This document shows positions 44,276 through 55,579 of a DNA stretch of 64,000 nt, in pieces. Below the pieces are notes generated by a model. That model was not told where the DNA came from, ran no database searches, and saw nothing but the letters and a program-made list of their open reading frames with translations. Where the stretch lies: assembly GCA_019054805.1 (NCBI GenBank), contig JAHQIY010000012.1, positions 434,001 through 498,000 of the forward strand. The letters run 5' to 3'. Origin of the DNA: Brachionus manjavacas (taxonomy: Eukaryota; Rotifera; Eurotatoria; Ploima; Brachionidae). The first letter of the stretch is position 1. Every line of letters starts with the position of its first letter. The position numbers and the translations under genes were made by a program.

Positions 44276-45300
44276 ATTAAAATTTTTTTTTTAAGACTCT
44301 TTACTTTATAACATTTAATTTTATTATGTGATAACTAATTACTTAAAATGTAAACTATTACTTTTAATTTACGTAAAATTTACTTAATTTACTTTTAATA
44401 AATTTTCTAATTTACTGAATTAAGTTTAAACATATAGCAAAAAATTATTCAATTTTTTTACATTTTGTTCTGTTCTTTTTATCATTTTCTACTGAATTTC
44501 ACAAAATCTAGCTGACAACAAGCCTGAAACTCTGTGTAAGTGTTCCGCCGAGACCCCGTTTAATTTTTGGATATTATGAATTTTAATCGGATTAAAATAA
44601 ATTAAAATTCTGACAAGGTTACAAAATTCAAATAAATACTGAACAAAACAAACATTAAGCATTTAAACATAAAACATTTAAAAATTCAACATTTCTTTCT
44701 AAAAAAAAAGTAATTAAAGAAAAAAAAGGAAAAATTTAATATATAAAAATGCAAAAAATCGTTCATTTTTATCTTGGAATTTTAGAGAAAATGGACTTGC
44801 TACACGATTTCTCATTTAAAGTGCTTTCCATCATACAGTATCAATTAAAAAATGAATCTAATTTTTTTTAAATCTTAAGAACTAAAAAAGCCGCTTTGTT
44901 CTTAAATTTTTTTAAAGGTAATTGAATTTCATATCCTCAAATTTAATTTTTCAATTTTCCATTTTTAAAGTTTCTAAATCAACTTAATAATTTTGAAATA
45001 TTATATTTCAATCTTACACATCTAATGAAATAAATTTTTAAAAGAAAAAAAAGTTTACCATAAAGGGGGTCATCGTTCTATGTAAAAAAAATCAATGTGC
45101 TAGAATAAAAAATTAAACCATTAGTTAAAGAAAAAATGATCAAAAAGGTTTTTATCGATGAAAATTATCCAAATTTCTGGAAAAACAATGTAAAAAAAAA
45201 TTATGCTTGTGTTTTTTAAGCGACAGTTAACTTTTATGAATCAGTGAATCAGGATACACATTTAGACAACAGTGACACAAAATGTCATCCGAATTAGGAG
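44276..45300. other. AT-rich intergenic sequence
   Basis: No gene was recognised. A string around 44480-44515 (TTTTGTTCTGTTCTTTTT... CTGAATTTCAC) recurs in altered form near 23810 and 61600, hinting at another decayed repeat family. Confidence 0.4.
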
Positions 45301-45302
45301 CC

Positions 45303-45437
<135 letters not shown>

Positions 45438-45785
45438 GTTAAATTCTACGGTTGATTGAGTTAAACTAAATTGACAAAGCAGAACGATTAATGTATTTCT
45501 ACCGACTTATCTGATTTGGTTAGTCTTCTTAATTGAATGTTACCGTTACACAATAATATGCCTCTTTTTCACAAAATTGATAATAATACTTTATTTTTAT
45601 ATATATAGACTATAGACTTATCACTTTTTTTCTTGTTTTTTTCTGTGTCTACTGACATTGTCTAGTCTGTTTTTGAAGTGGATGATCGAACATGCTGTTA
45701 TATATAGGAAGTTTCGCCTAACTTGACATTTTTTTAGCTGCGAGCGAATTTGATGCTTAGCTCGCCTAACACCTCCACTTGGACC

Positions 45786-46106
45786 ATCTTAATTCACTGA
45801 AGCACTTAACTCTGCATCATAATACCAATTGACTTGATTGAATTTGTTTTGAATTTTATTAAATTGTATCAAATTTCCACGCTGTCGCCTTTCTTTTAGA
45901 GTTTCTAATCCCAGATTAGCTAGCCTTGACTCATAATTCAAATTTCTAATTTGAGGAACAAATTTCGTTGCTCGTCTTTGAACTTGTTCAAGTTTAGATA
46001 TATCATTTTTTAAGGAAGAATTCCAGGCAGCCACACAGTATTCTAGATGCGGTCTAGCATTTGTTTTATAAAGTTGCCAGAATGATTGGGCATCCCAATA
46101 CACAAA
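45786..46106 (-). mobile_element. LINE 3' fragment (CR1/L2-like ORF2 end, second type)
   Basis: On the minus strand: LYKTNARPHLEYCVAAWNSS, then LEQVQRRATKFVPQI and RLANLGLETLKERRQRGNLI, classical RT thumb and connection text of CR1/Jockey-clade LINEs. It is truncated at both ends. Confidence 0.8.
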
Positions 46107-46109
46107 TGT

Positions 46110-47230
46110 TTTCTTGAAATAATAATAGAAATAGTTGAATTTTTAACCTTAGCATTATATTTAATGCTATTCAAGGGCTATCAAGAGAATAAAAATGAAA
46201 GCTTTAAAAATAGATAACATTTTTCTTTTTAAAAATGATTCAAACATAAAAATTTGAAAAAAAAATTAAGCCTTGGAAAACTTGAAATTTGGTAAAAAAA
46301 TAATTTAATGAGTCAAAATGATGACGATATATCTTTGTTAGATGCTCCAAATATGGTGGTCCAGCCAAAGCAATGCAAGCTCTTATGAGAAAAAAAACGT
46401 TTGTTTTGGTTATTTCTAATTTGCTTAGCAATTGTTTTTTATACCTAAATAATTGTTTTTTTAAAACATTGCATTTTTTTTTATTTAAATAATACCTAGC
46501 TAATTTCTATCTTAGTTTTTTACTTACCCGGCAATTTTTTTATGTCAGGAAGAGAAACTGTCATTTAATTTTGAGAAATGTGAATTACTTTTTTGTCAAT
46601 TATTTAAATATTTGTAATTTAAAATAAATAATTGTGAATTAAATGTTATTCTTGTCAATTAAATTAATTTGTTGTAAATTAAAGCTATTAATAAGGATTT
46701 TGTCATCAAATTTTCATTTGCTTAAATAAAATAAATTACAAATAATTATTTAATAATTATCTTCATTTTTTGAGACTACGTAGATAAATTCTTCGGTGAA
46801 TGGTTGGTTTGATGGTCCATCGTGGTTTAAACATTACACGTGCAAGCGCATCATAAGAATTGCATATCGAGAAAGTTAACTTAAAGAATTTCTAATAGAA
46901 GTCTGGAAAAAGGGACTTGGTCAAGTTGCGAGCATTGGCCGACCACGTAATATGTCAAAAGCGTTTCAAAAATTATGAAGCTAAAACATTTCCATATTTA
47001 TAACCTTTTTTAAATTTTATTTCATATTATATTGACAAAAATAAAAAATAATTGACAAAATATTTATTTAAACGACGTTTATTTTTTCAAATTGACCTTA
47101 GCATAACTGACGAATTATTTAGTTTTAATTAACAAATATTTCTTTTTTAATTGACATTTTTTTATATTAATTGACAAAATATCATTTTGTCTTTTTTTAT
47201 CTACCTAGCATTTTGAATTTTCTAACTAGT
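46110..47230. other. AT-rich intergenic sequence
   Basis: No gene was recognised. The open frame at 46240-46431 lacks coding-like composition. Confidence 0.4.
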
Positions 47231-47232
47231 GA

Positions 47233-47686
47233 CAGACTTGTTTTTAAGTCATATTTTTAAGTCTAAGTCACAAAAATTTAAGTCAAAGTCATGACTTGAC
47301 TTTAAATTTATTTTTTTAAGTCAAGTCAATGACTTAAATTTTTTTTTTTTAGAAAAAGGCTAAGAAAAGCCAGTCAGCTTGACGGTCAAAATTTTGGACC
47401 GTTTAAAAAATCGGTAAAAAAAAGCGGGCAGTCAAAGATACGGTCAACATTGTGGCGAGCGGTCATTTAGCCGTTTAGCTTGGCGGCCAGAGTTTTGGAC
47501 TGCCGCGCTGAAAAAAAGAGGTTAAAATATCAAAAAAATATTAAATAGTTAATATAATTAAATATGTTTTTTAATTAAAAAAAAAACCCATATTTTAATT
47601 AGAAAAAAATAAAAAAATACCAACGGTCATTGACTTGATTTAAAAAAAAAAAAAAATTTAAGTCTCGTGACTTAAAAACAACTCTG
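47233..47686. mobile_element. hAT-type MITE, family CAGAGTTGTT, 454 bp
   Basis: The left end is CAGACTTGTTTTTAAGTCAT and the right end GACTTAAAAACAACTCTG. Flanks are ACTAGTGA (left) and ACTAGTGT (right), a near-perfect 8-bp duplication. The centre is more GC-rich, with repeated GGTCAAAATTTTGGACCG-like text. Confidence 0.75.
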
Positions 47687-47689
47687 ACT

Positions 47690-48285
47690 AGTGTAAATAA
47701 TTAAAGCCAAAAGTTTCAGCCAAATTTCGATCGGACCTAAAATTAATTTAATAGGAAAAATTAATTAATTATTTTCATTCAATTTTAGAAAAACAAGCTC
47801 CTCAATCATGAATCCATTTAAAGGTCATTAAGGAATCAAATTTTCTGAAGCTGGATTATTAGAGTTGTTTGTCTAAAAAAAATAAAACAAAAAAATTAAA
47901 GAAATTTTTATTTAATACTTTTATAAATAATCATTTTTAGCAGTCAAATCAAGAATATAAATGAATCCATGTCAAATAAGAACTTACTTTTGAAAATATT
48001 CTTTAAAAAAATCTAATTTAAAATTTCTTGAAGGAATAAATTAAAAGGTGTGTATTAAAACATAGCATTCAAAAAAACATAGAAAAAATCAAAAAATGTA
48101 AAAATTGATGGATTTCAATTGATAACCTAATTGTTTTTTGATTAATTTCTCTTTATTTATTTTTGTAATCATTTTAGAAAAAATTACTAATTTTTATTCA
48201 AATTCTTGCAAAATTTCATGAATTTTTTACGCTTTATTTTTTCTACGTTTTTTTTATTTCTATGTTTTGATTCACCCCGAATTAA
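47690..48285. other. AT-rich sequence downstream of the protease exon
   Basis: The final exon of the serine protease homologue (the part after GCEGSP) should lie in this direction on the minus strand. No matching exon was recognised here. Confidence 0.4.
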
Positions 48286-48292
48286 AACTTAC

Positions 48293-49117
48293 GCAGGACT
48301 CCCCTCGCACCCCTCTTTGTACGAAGAAATTCCAATCAACACAAACCTTTCAACACCATTAACCTGATCTCTGACAAACAGAGGTTCGGCATCGTCTCCA
48401 CTGCACACACCATTCATCCCATGAGTATCTCCAGCACATAATTGACTACTCGAATCTTTGAAAAATCCATTTGAAACATTTTGACATTCATTCATTTCAA
48501 ACAGAGAAAAAAGAGCATTTTGCAATTTAAATGAAAGCAAAACTGAACTATTTCTATCTAAATTGTTCCATCCAGCTGTCCACGCATCAGTACCTTCGGG
48601 ATAGTTTGAATTTTTCGGCAAGCAAGCCAACTGCACATAATCGTCCAAACTGACCGATGTTCTTAGCTTCAGAACAGCAATGTCGTTCTTTAAAACACTT
48701 GAATCATATTGTGGATGTCTAATGAAGCTCATTACTGATACACTTCTGGCCGGATAGACAATATTTTGGACAAGAACATCAGTTGCATCATTAATACCAA
48801 GATAAACTGTATACATAGACTCGAAGGTCGGGTAATAATTGTTTTCAGCTACCTTGTGGTAAATGCTAGTTCCATTTGCAGTAAAATTGATATGGTCAAT
48901 GAGACAGTGCGCTGCAGTCAAGACTGTATTTCGGTTAATAAGGGTGCCAGTGCAGCTTTCGGATATCTGCCGCGAGAGAGTATTTCCCTGTGAATTGTCA
49001 TAGTAGTCAAACTTGTAATTAAACTCAATGAAGACAGTTGAAGGCCAGCTGTGATCAGAGGCTGCTATTGCGCCAGACATTCGCACATTTTGAGAAAAAA
49101 AGACCAGTCCACATTCT
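48293..49117 (-). CDS. S1-family serine protease homologue, catalytic Ser lost; partial gene
   Basis: A long internal exon on the minus strand. The chymotrypsin fold is clear: SGAIAASDHSWPSTVFIEF at the mature N-terminus (where IVGG is usual), LTAAHC with the catalytic His (codon 48907-48909), and NDIAVLKL with the catalytic Asp (48682-48684). At the serine site CSGDDAEPLF replaces the usual GDSGGP, with Asp at the Ser position (codon 48391-48393). It is therefore probably a non-catalytic homologue. The exon ends in GCEGSP at a strong GTAAGT donor (48292 downwards); the TAA at 48289 is then intronic. Upstream the frame continues through a Cys (ECGLVFFSQ), likely paired to the protease domain, to about 49117, where an acceptor-like pyrimidine tract lies. 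Further exons on both sides were not found. Confidence 0.75.
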
Positions 49118-49119
49118 TG

Positions 49120-49880
49120 AAGAAAAATTCAATCATGGCTTTGGTGGCAAACTCTGTTTTTATTTTTTTTCCAAGATTTAATTTAAAAAATAAAATATCA
49201 TTTAGTTTTCATTTATTTAGTAATAAAAAAAAACAGAGTTCAAGAAAAAGGTGGCTTAAGGGTAAAAAGGGTTATTTACGATCGGAACAATTAGGACCTG
49301 AAAATCCGTATGAGCAGGTTGTTGTTGATGTTGAATTTGGAGTTGTTTTTTTTTCACTTGATCGGACTCCAAATACTTTAAAAATTTTTTTTAATTATTT
49401 GATAAAATTTAATTAAAAATTTGCGTCATTAAGGCTTTGTTTACAAATGTTGAGGTTATTTAATTTATTTAATGTAAAACCATCCTGTTTTTTGTCCCCG
49501 AAATATAAAATAAGAAATTATTAAGACATTAATAATTTATTTTAAAAAAATTCGAAACATAATAATAGAGTGAATTTATTTTCAGATAAATTATTTGAAA
49601 ATAAACAATATTAGAAAACGTAATTTACCTGTTAATAATTTTTTTTATTTTTTTACCTGAATGAAAAAATTATTTATTTTCACGTAAATGTCAATAATCA
49701 AAAGAATAAAAATAGAAACAATTCAAAGACCATAATAATTGAAACAAATTAATTAAGCCGAATTAATGAAGTGAAACCATAATTAAAAATTAATCCTAAA
49801 TCTTTATTTAAAATGCACTTGTTTCTTACTAAACTCCTTTTACTTATCATAACCAAAACTACCTTAATACACTTAAAACT
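49120..49880. other. Intergenic sequence right of the protease exon
   Basis: It may hold an upstream intron of the protease gene. The open frame at 49051-49416 (+) is mostly the antisense of the exon followed by basic, low-complexity text, and I do not support it as a gene. Confidence 0.35.
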
Positions 49881-49885
49881 TTTGA

Positions 49886-50256
49886 AAAAAAAAGTCTGAA
49901 AAGTTATATCTTGGACAACTTTTCAACAACTTTGACGAATTTATCGAAACTTTAAATGAATATTCGAAACAAAGCTATTCGATTTGGACAAACGTTAGCA
50001 GTCGAAAACTTAAAGACAACAATTTTAAATATCTTGAAATCAAGTGTATCCATCACAGGGAGATAAATGATATAACATAAAAGAGTACTGGTATACGACC
50101 CAAACAAAGCGTTATATTATGTAAAATTTGTTGTTTATCATGTGAATCTAAGAACATAGTTTGTGATAATTGTTCTTGTATTTTTCATTTAAAATGTGTT
50201 GATAGAACTTATGCTCCAAAAAAAAAGAAATGGATTTGTAATGAATGTGCTAATTG
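49886..50256 (+). pseudogene. Transposase-like N-terminal segment followed by a PHD finger
   Basis: One frame reads FNNFDEFIETLNEYSKQSYS, then FKYLEIKCIHHREIND, a stop (50078) and GIRPKQS. The CIHxxE...GxRP layout is like the N-terminal DNA-binding part of MULE/ZSWIM-type proteins. A PHD finger follows: CKICCLSCESKNIVCDNC, then FHLKCVDR and, after a one-base shift in an A run (50218-50225), KWICNECAN. Cys4-His-Cys3 spacing is complete if that shift is ignored. Probably a decayed transposon gene; function unknown. Confidence 0.5.
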
Positions 50257-50439
50257 ATTAATCTTTTTTTTTATCTGAAAATAAACTTTTTTTTTAATTC
50301 ACTTACAGATATTTTATCTGATTTTCTTTTTGTTTATTTACAGATAATTTACGTGAAAATAAACGCATTCATAATAATAATTAAAATTTGTGATAAAAAT
50401 TAAGGCAAATAATGTTTTGGTGCGGTTATTTTAATAAAA

Positions 50440-50540
50440 AGCCATCTAAATTAGAAGCGGGTGCAACCTTTCGGGACAGAGCCCTGGTTTAGGGTTCCGG
50501 CTGAGCAGAAGGTTAGGGTCTTTTTAATAAATTAGTCTTA
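50440..50540. repeat. GC-rich island with AGCCCTGGTTTAGGG hairpin
   Basis: GAGCCCTGGTTTAGGGTTCC can form a short stem (AGCCCT/AGGGTT with GGTTT loop). Nearly the same string is in the centre of the foldback element at 59621-60404. The island stands out from very AT-rich flanks. Confidence 0.45.
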
Positions 50541-50764
50541 ACTTTAATTTAAGGGCTTATTTTTATTTAAATTACCAGTGAGAAAACTATGGGCCAAAAA
50601 TTTCTTGAATTTCTTGGACAGATTTTTTGAATATCTTTCCAAAAAATCCTAGGGTTTAGATTTATCTTTATAGTATTGCGTAACCGACTTACCATTTTTT
50701 AATTAATTAAATTAATTAAATATTTTTTCAAATAAAAATGAATAAAATAAACACTGGTGAACAT

Positions 50765-51530
50765 CAAATGATCTTTTCTTTTTTTCAACAAATTGTGGAG
50801 TCATTTAATAGAAAAAAAAGAGTTTTTTCCATATTTTTTAATATTTCTAAGGCCTTTTGAAAGGGTTTGGCATGAAGTTGTACTTTATAAAATGGTTAAA
50901 ATGAATCTACCTCATTGCTAACATTACTTGACTAACTGGATTAGACCCTTTCAGGACTCTGGGACATTTGAAGTGAATGTGAATAAACTTTTGAGCGAAG
51001 AATACCAAATAACCTCTTTTATTTAGTATAAATATTAATGAAATCCCCAAAATAAACAAAACAAATAATGAATACTCTCTGCTTTTCCTAGATGATCTAG
51101 TTACATTCTTCATTTATAACAAAAAGGGGAACCTAGAAAATAAGATAAATAAATACATCTACGAACTAGAAAAATGTTTTTAAATCACAACTCTCAAGTC
51201 AAGTCAAGTCAATGACTTAAAAATTTTTTGTTTGATTCTAAGTTAAAATTCAAAATACTGGTAGACAAAATTTAAGAACGCTGCAATAAAAGGTTAAATA
51301 TTATTAAGAAATTTTTAAACAAAAAATGGGTTCCTGGTCAAAATTCACTTTGAAATTTATATAAATCTTTAGTTGGATCAATTTTAGACTATTCTTTTCC
51401 TTTCTTGAATTTTTTTTTCAGAAAATAATATCAAAAAGTTGTTGGCACAGGACTGAGTCATTCTATTCCATTGATTGCCAGACTGGAGGAGAAAGCAGGC
51501 TTTACAGCTTTGTAACCAAGAGATCAATGT
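50765..51530 (+). mobile_element. LINE family A relic with nested MITE piece
   Basis: Pieces include NISKAF then GLA (RT motif DxSKAFD region), NNEYSLLFLDDLVTFFIYNK (FADD box changed to FLDD) and the LENKINKY part. At about 51176-51228 a piece like the CAGAGTTGTT MITE (CACAACTCTCAAGTCAAGTC) interrupts it, after which LINE text resumes to GTTGGCACAGGACTGAGTCA. Many stops; inactive. Confidence 0.7.
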
Positions 51531-52799
51531 CAAACTTTTCGACATTTAAGCTTCCAATTTTTAAAAATATCAACATCGTTTTAAAAAATTGCGTGCTACA
51601 CTTAAAATAGATTTAATTAATTGAAATAAAATTTTATTATTAATTTTATAAAATTTCTAGTTAAAACTATTTCACGAACAGTGCATTCAAGTTTACTTAG
51701 AGTATTTTGTTAAGAAATCAAATCATTATATTTGTATTCACATTAAAAACATCTAAGTTCTATTGTTTATTTTAATCTACCTTGAAATATTTTATTAAAT
51801 TCTTGTTCTGTTAGGGAAAAAAACATCAAAGTAGAATCTAAAATAAACTAGATTTCAAAAATAAAAATTTTATTTCTAATTTTATTTCTTTTAGCCAAAA
51901 ATCAACCTTGATACCTTAATTAAATTTAATCGATTTTAGAAATTATAAACAAATCTCGAATAAAAAGTAAAAGTATATAAGCTGTTTTCGGTTTTGTGTA
52001 TCGGGCAGCTTTCGAAACTTTTTCTTAAATTTTTAATAAAACTGACTGACTCGTGGTCATCCACCGGTCAGCCAAACATTTTTTTACAAAATCCGACAAA
52101 ATTATTATTTATTTGTGCCAAGCCAAAGCTCCTTCAGATTAAAAAAATCAAATTTTGACCAAAAATATATTAAAAGTAAAGAGTTGCGTCATCCACCGGT
52201 CAGGTTTTTTAAAATCTAAATTTTTTTCAAATTCAGTGTATATCAGAATCGACTTGTTCACTTTTAGACTTCTTTAAATAATCTAGAAATATTAATTTTT
52301 TTTAGACTTTATTAAGAACTACATTTAGATATTTTTTTGCTAGAAGCCTTTATTGCATAAAAGAATTATTGGGAAAAAGGGTATAAATGAAACCTTTTTT
52401 TTTAAATTAAATTAAAAATTAAAAAATATCAATTAATTTTTGCTCCCACAAGTTCTTTGTCTAAATTATTTCGATCTAAATGAAGACTAGATAAAGTTAG
52501 ATTTTAAATAAATCATGTCATTGACTTCCTTAAAATTGTCACTTAAAAATACCTCTGATTAAAAAAAAAATTGGAAAAAATTTTAAAAATAAAATATTAA
52601 TTATTTTTAAATAATATCAGAATGAGAATTAACTAAAAGTTGAAAAAATAATCGCATGAAAATGTAAACAAATTGATTTAAAAAAAGAAAAAAGAAATTG
52701 AAATTCAGATTTCGGAGCAGGGATAAAAATCAAGTTTCGGAAATTTATTTTATAAAAAATTTAATTTTTTTTTTATAAAGTCTCTTTATTGTGGGATCG
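51531..52799. other. AT-rich intergenic sequence with LINE tail copy
   Basis: At 52108-52146 a divergent LINE 3' tail (TTATTTGTGCCAAGCCAAAG CTCCTTCAG) is seen on the minus strand. At 52510-52558 GACTTCC...GTCACTTAAAAATACCTCTG may be a worn hAT MITE end. Nothing else was recognised. Confidence 0.4.
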
Positions 52800-52851
52800 A
52801 TGGGAAAAAAATCCGATTTTCTGGTTTTAGCTCTTGGGCTTCTTTGCAAAG
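52800..52851 (+). CDS. Possible first exon encoding a signal peptide
   Basis: An ATG opens MGKKSDFLVLALGLLCK, basic then hydrophobic, followed by a GT donor (AAAG/GTATAC). It looks like a signal-peptide exon of a secreted protein. No second exon on this strand was found within the next few hundred bases, where the minus-strand membrane protein lies. Low confidence. Confidence 0.2.
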
Positions 52852-52912
52852 GTATACGGTACTTTTATAAATTAATTCTGCCTTTTAAGTGTTCACTTTT
52901 ATTTAATTTTCT

Positions 52913-53440
52913 TTAAAAAAAAGTGGGATCTAAATTTTTAACCTTTGGGAAATTGAAGTATTCATTTAAAATATTACCTATTGTTAAGACTAACAGAACA
53001 ATTACCAACACGGCCAAAACAGCGATAATGACGATCAAAATGATGGTCAATTTTGAAATTTTGTTTTTTTCAGATATTTTTTCAGGTTCCTTAATGTCAT
53101 TTTGATGTCTTTTCTTTAACTTATCATGAGCGTTTATTAACTCATTAGTTTGCAATGGTTCTGGCAAAACAGGCAGCTTATCTTTTTCATTTGCGTCCTG
53201 GCTGTTGTCTCTCGGCTTGGTCTCGCTTGGTATGCGGCTCAAGTAAACCATGTCCATAATGTAGTCATCGTTGTCTTGAAAAATACTTTTCTCCTCACTT
53301 TCATTTTGAATAAAATTATTTGTTTTTTGATCAATTTTTTTGTCCTCATGGTCTTCTAGTTGAACAATTTTATTTTTTCGGTGCTTTTTTTTTCGCACCA
53401 ATTTATCGCCATAAGGATTTTGAAAATCGAGAGGCTCCAT
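52913..53440 (-). CDS. Single-pass membrane protein of unknown function
   Basis: A 175-codon intact frame from a true ATG (53440). Residues 1-125 are hydrophilic and charged, with basic KKKHRKNK near residue 18 and acidic patches. Residues about 129-152 form a long hydrophobic helix (LTIILIVIIAVLAVLVIVLL), followed by a short tail. There is no signal peptide, so a type II or tail-anchored orientation with a cytosolic N-terminus is likely. The extracellular part could continue in a further exon. No family was recognised. A TATA-like box sits about 35 bases upstream. Confidence 0.55.
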   Translation of the reverse strand: MEPLDFQNPYGDKLVRKKKHRKNKIVQLEDHEDKKIDQKTNNFIQNESEEKSIFQDNDDYIMDMVYLSRIPSETKPRDNSQDANEKDKLPVLPEPLQTNELINAHDKLKKRHQNDIKEPEKISEKNKISKLTIILIVIIAVLAVLVIVLLVLTIGNILNEYFNFPKVKNLDPTFF

Positions 53441-53470
53441 TCAAGTGATTAGCTAATGATGTGAGTGTAA

Positions 53471-53482
53471 TTTATTTATAAA
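53471..53482 (-). promoter_or_regulatory. Candidate TATA box
   Basis: On the minus strand TTTATAAATAAA lies 31-42 bases before the ATG at 53440. This would give a very short leader. Confidence 0.35.
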
Positions 53483-53489
53483 AGACTTT

Positions 53490-54595
53490 TTCGTGATTTT
53501 TGCAGCATGATATAATTGAGAGAAACTTTTGTTGATACATTATAAACGGTTGCTAGCTATTTTCAAATTTTCAAAAGCTTAAAACTTTTATAAAAACAGT
53601 CAATACATTTTTAGAATTGGGTTAATAAAAAAGGATTCATTAAATGTCACATTTTTGAGTTGTCAAATAAAAGTTTTGTTTTATTAGCTTTTTTTTCAAA
53701 AAAGAAATGGTTATTGTTTCAAGACACCAAAGTGACACGAAAGTTTTTGGTGACGGTTTTCACAAAATACATTAAGTCTATTAGAGCACACTTTAATTTT
53801 AACATAATAGATATTCAAAGATTACTTTTATTAATAATTAAATTATTTAAAAATCAGTAAAAATTTTAAAATAATGTAAATACGCATGTATTTATATTAT
53901 TTTATAAGGTTTCGCAAATTAAAAAAAAAAGGTAATTTTATTTTAAATTTCAATTTCCAGCATTATTCCATCAATTTTTATTTGTATTCACTAATAAAAA
54001 TAAAAGTTCTATTGTTGATTTTAATCTACTTAATTTTTTTTTTTAATTCTTGACCTGTTAGAGTAAAAAAGGGAGAATATAAAAAAAACTAGATTTCTTA
54101 TTTAATTTCTTTTAATTTCTAAACTTTTGCAACATACAGTATCATTTAATTGAATCTTAAACTGATACCGGTTTTAGCTAAAAAATGGTAAAAAACGATA
54201 TTTAAATTTTTCATATTTTCAGATTCCTCCATAATGGCAATTTTGTTTTGTGAAAGAAAAAAATAAAAAATAACAAAAAAATTAGAGTGTTGTCTAAAAT
54301 ATAAGGCAAAGCCTTAATTTTTTTTTTCAATTTTAAGTTTAATCGAAAAGTCTAGTGTCCATGTCATTAAAGACCGACAAAAACTTCATTTATATAATTT
54401 TATAAAATAATTATTATACACTAAATAAAAGACATATTTATTAGTTACTCAAAAAAGTAAAACATAGATAAATTTTAATTGAATTTTTTGAACTTTAATT
54501 CAAATTTTTTTAAAAATCAAATTGATATCAAATATTATATATAGAAATCAGATATATATTTTGCTAAAAATTATTAATTTCATTGCAGTTATCAA
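53490..54595. other. AT-rich intergenic sequence
   Basis: The open frame at 53660-53860 (+) is Phe/Lys-rich and not convincing. Nothing else was recognised. Confidence 0.4.
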
Positions 54596-54599
54596 CTTA

Positions 54600-55378
54600 A
54601 AATTTGAATTTAAATAATTTCAAAGGAACGTAATAAAAAACAAAGGAACGAAGTGATTGATATTAAAATGGATCACAAAAGAATAGAAAAGTAAATAAAA
54701 TAAAATATATTGGTGTAATGGTCAACTCCAAAAAAAATAATAATGATCATGTAGATTCAAGAATTAAAAACACCAAAGAAGCTTTTACACTACAAACAAC
54801 CTTTGCATCACAAATAAACAAATGAAGACACGGATAAAAATTATGCTTTTTAAAACATTATGCAGACCGATACTTTCCTATGGATGCGAAACCTTAACGA
54901 TAAATTTAAGTCATATAAGAAAACTCAAAAGTACAGAGGGAACCCTGATCAAAAAAATTCTTTAACTAAATAAAAAATCGAGAACATTATAATGGCGGCT
55001 CTAAAAATGGAAACTACTACTACTTAAAAGAAAATTGAACTTTGTAAAGAATCTGAATTCAAACCCTTATACAAGAACACTATTCAATGGATTAATCGAG
55101 GAGACCAAAAGAAACGAAGAAAAAATTAGCAAAAATTCAATCTTACGTGAGCTAGAAGGAATCTTTTCATGTATAATTAGAAACAGCGAAGAACTAAGCA
55201 AACTCTGTGATAGTAAAGTAAAAAAAAAAATTGTCGAGAGAGTAAGGAGTTAGAGAGAGAGATGGAATTATCGAATCATTAAGATACTACTTAAACTCAA
55301 ACTTAGCTGACAAAAAAAATAAACAAATACTTGAGCTCAATAAAATAAAACTAAATCTGAAAAAATACTTAATAATAA
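54600..55378 (+). mobile_element. LINE 3' fragment (third type) with C-terminal reading frame
   Basis: Pieces give KYIGVMVNSKK, then TRIKIMLFKTLCRPILSYGC (RT thumb region ending in SYGCETLT, as in several LINE clades). An open stretch follows (55035-55253, RNEEKISKNSILREL...). The end runs straight into the 195-bp repeat at 55379, which is therefore probably its 3' UTR. Confidence 0.7.
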
Positions 55379-55573
55379 TATATAATAATATATATAAGCT
55401 ACAGCAAGACTAGCTTGCGGAGATGACCTACTAGGAGGTCACCTATGGTAGCTCCTTGCACATAACACATAGAAAGTACTGGAAAAAAAAAAATATCCTG
55501 TTTAAAATTTTTAGGTCAAAGTAAGAGTTAAGATTCTCGATAGAAAAAGCTGTAAGAGAAAAATTTTATAAAT
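55379..55573 (+). repeat. Dispersed repeat of about 195 bp, copy 2 (likely LINE 3' UTR)
   Basis: Nearly identical to 16906-17097; differences are a few substitutions and a longer A run. It contains the short palindrome GACCTACTAGGAGGTC. Confidence 0.7.
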
Positions 55574-55579
55574 AATGTA

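Noticed and set aside
53660-53860. 66-codon plus-strand frame
   Set aside because: Basic/Phe-rich with no motif, and no splice or promoter support.
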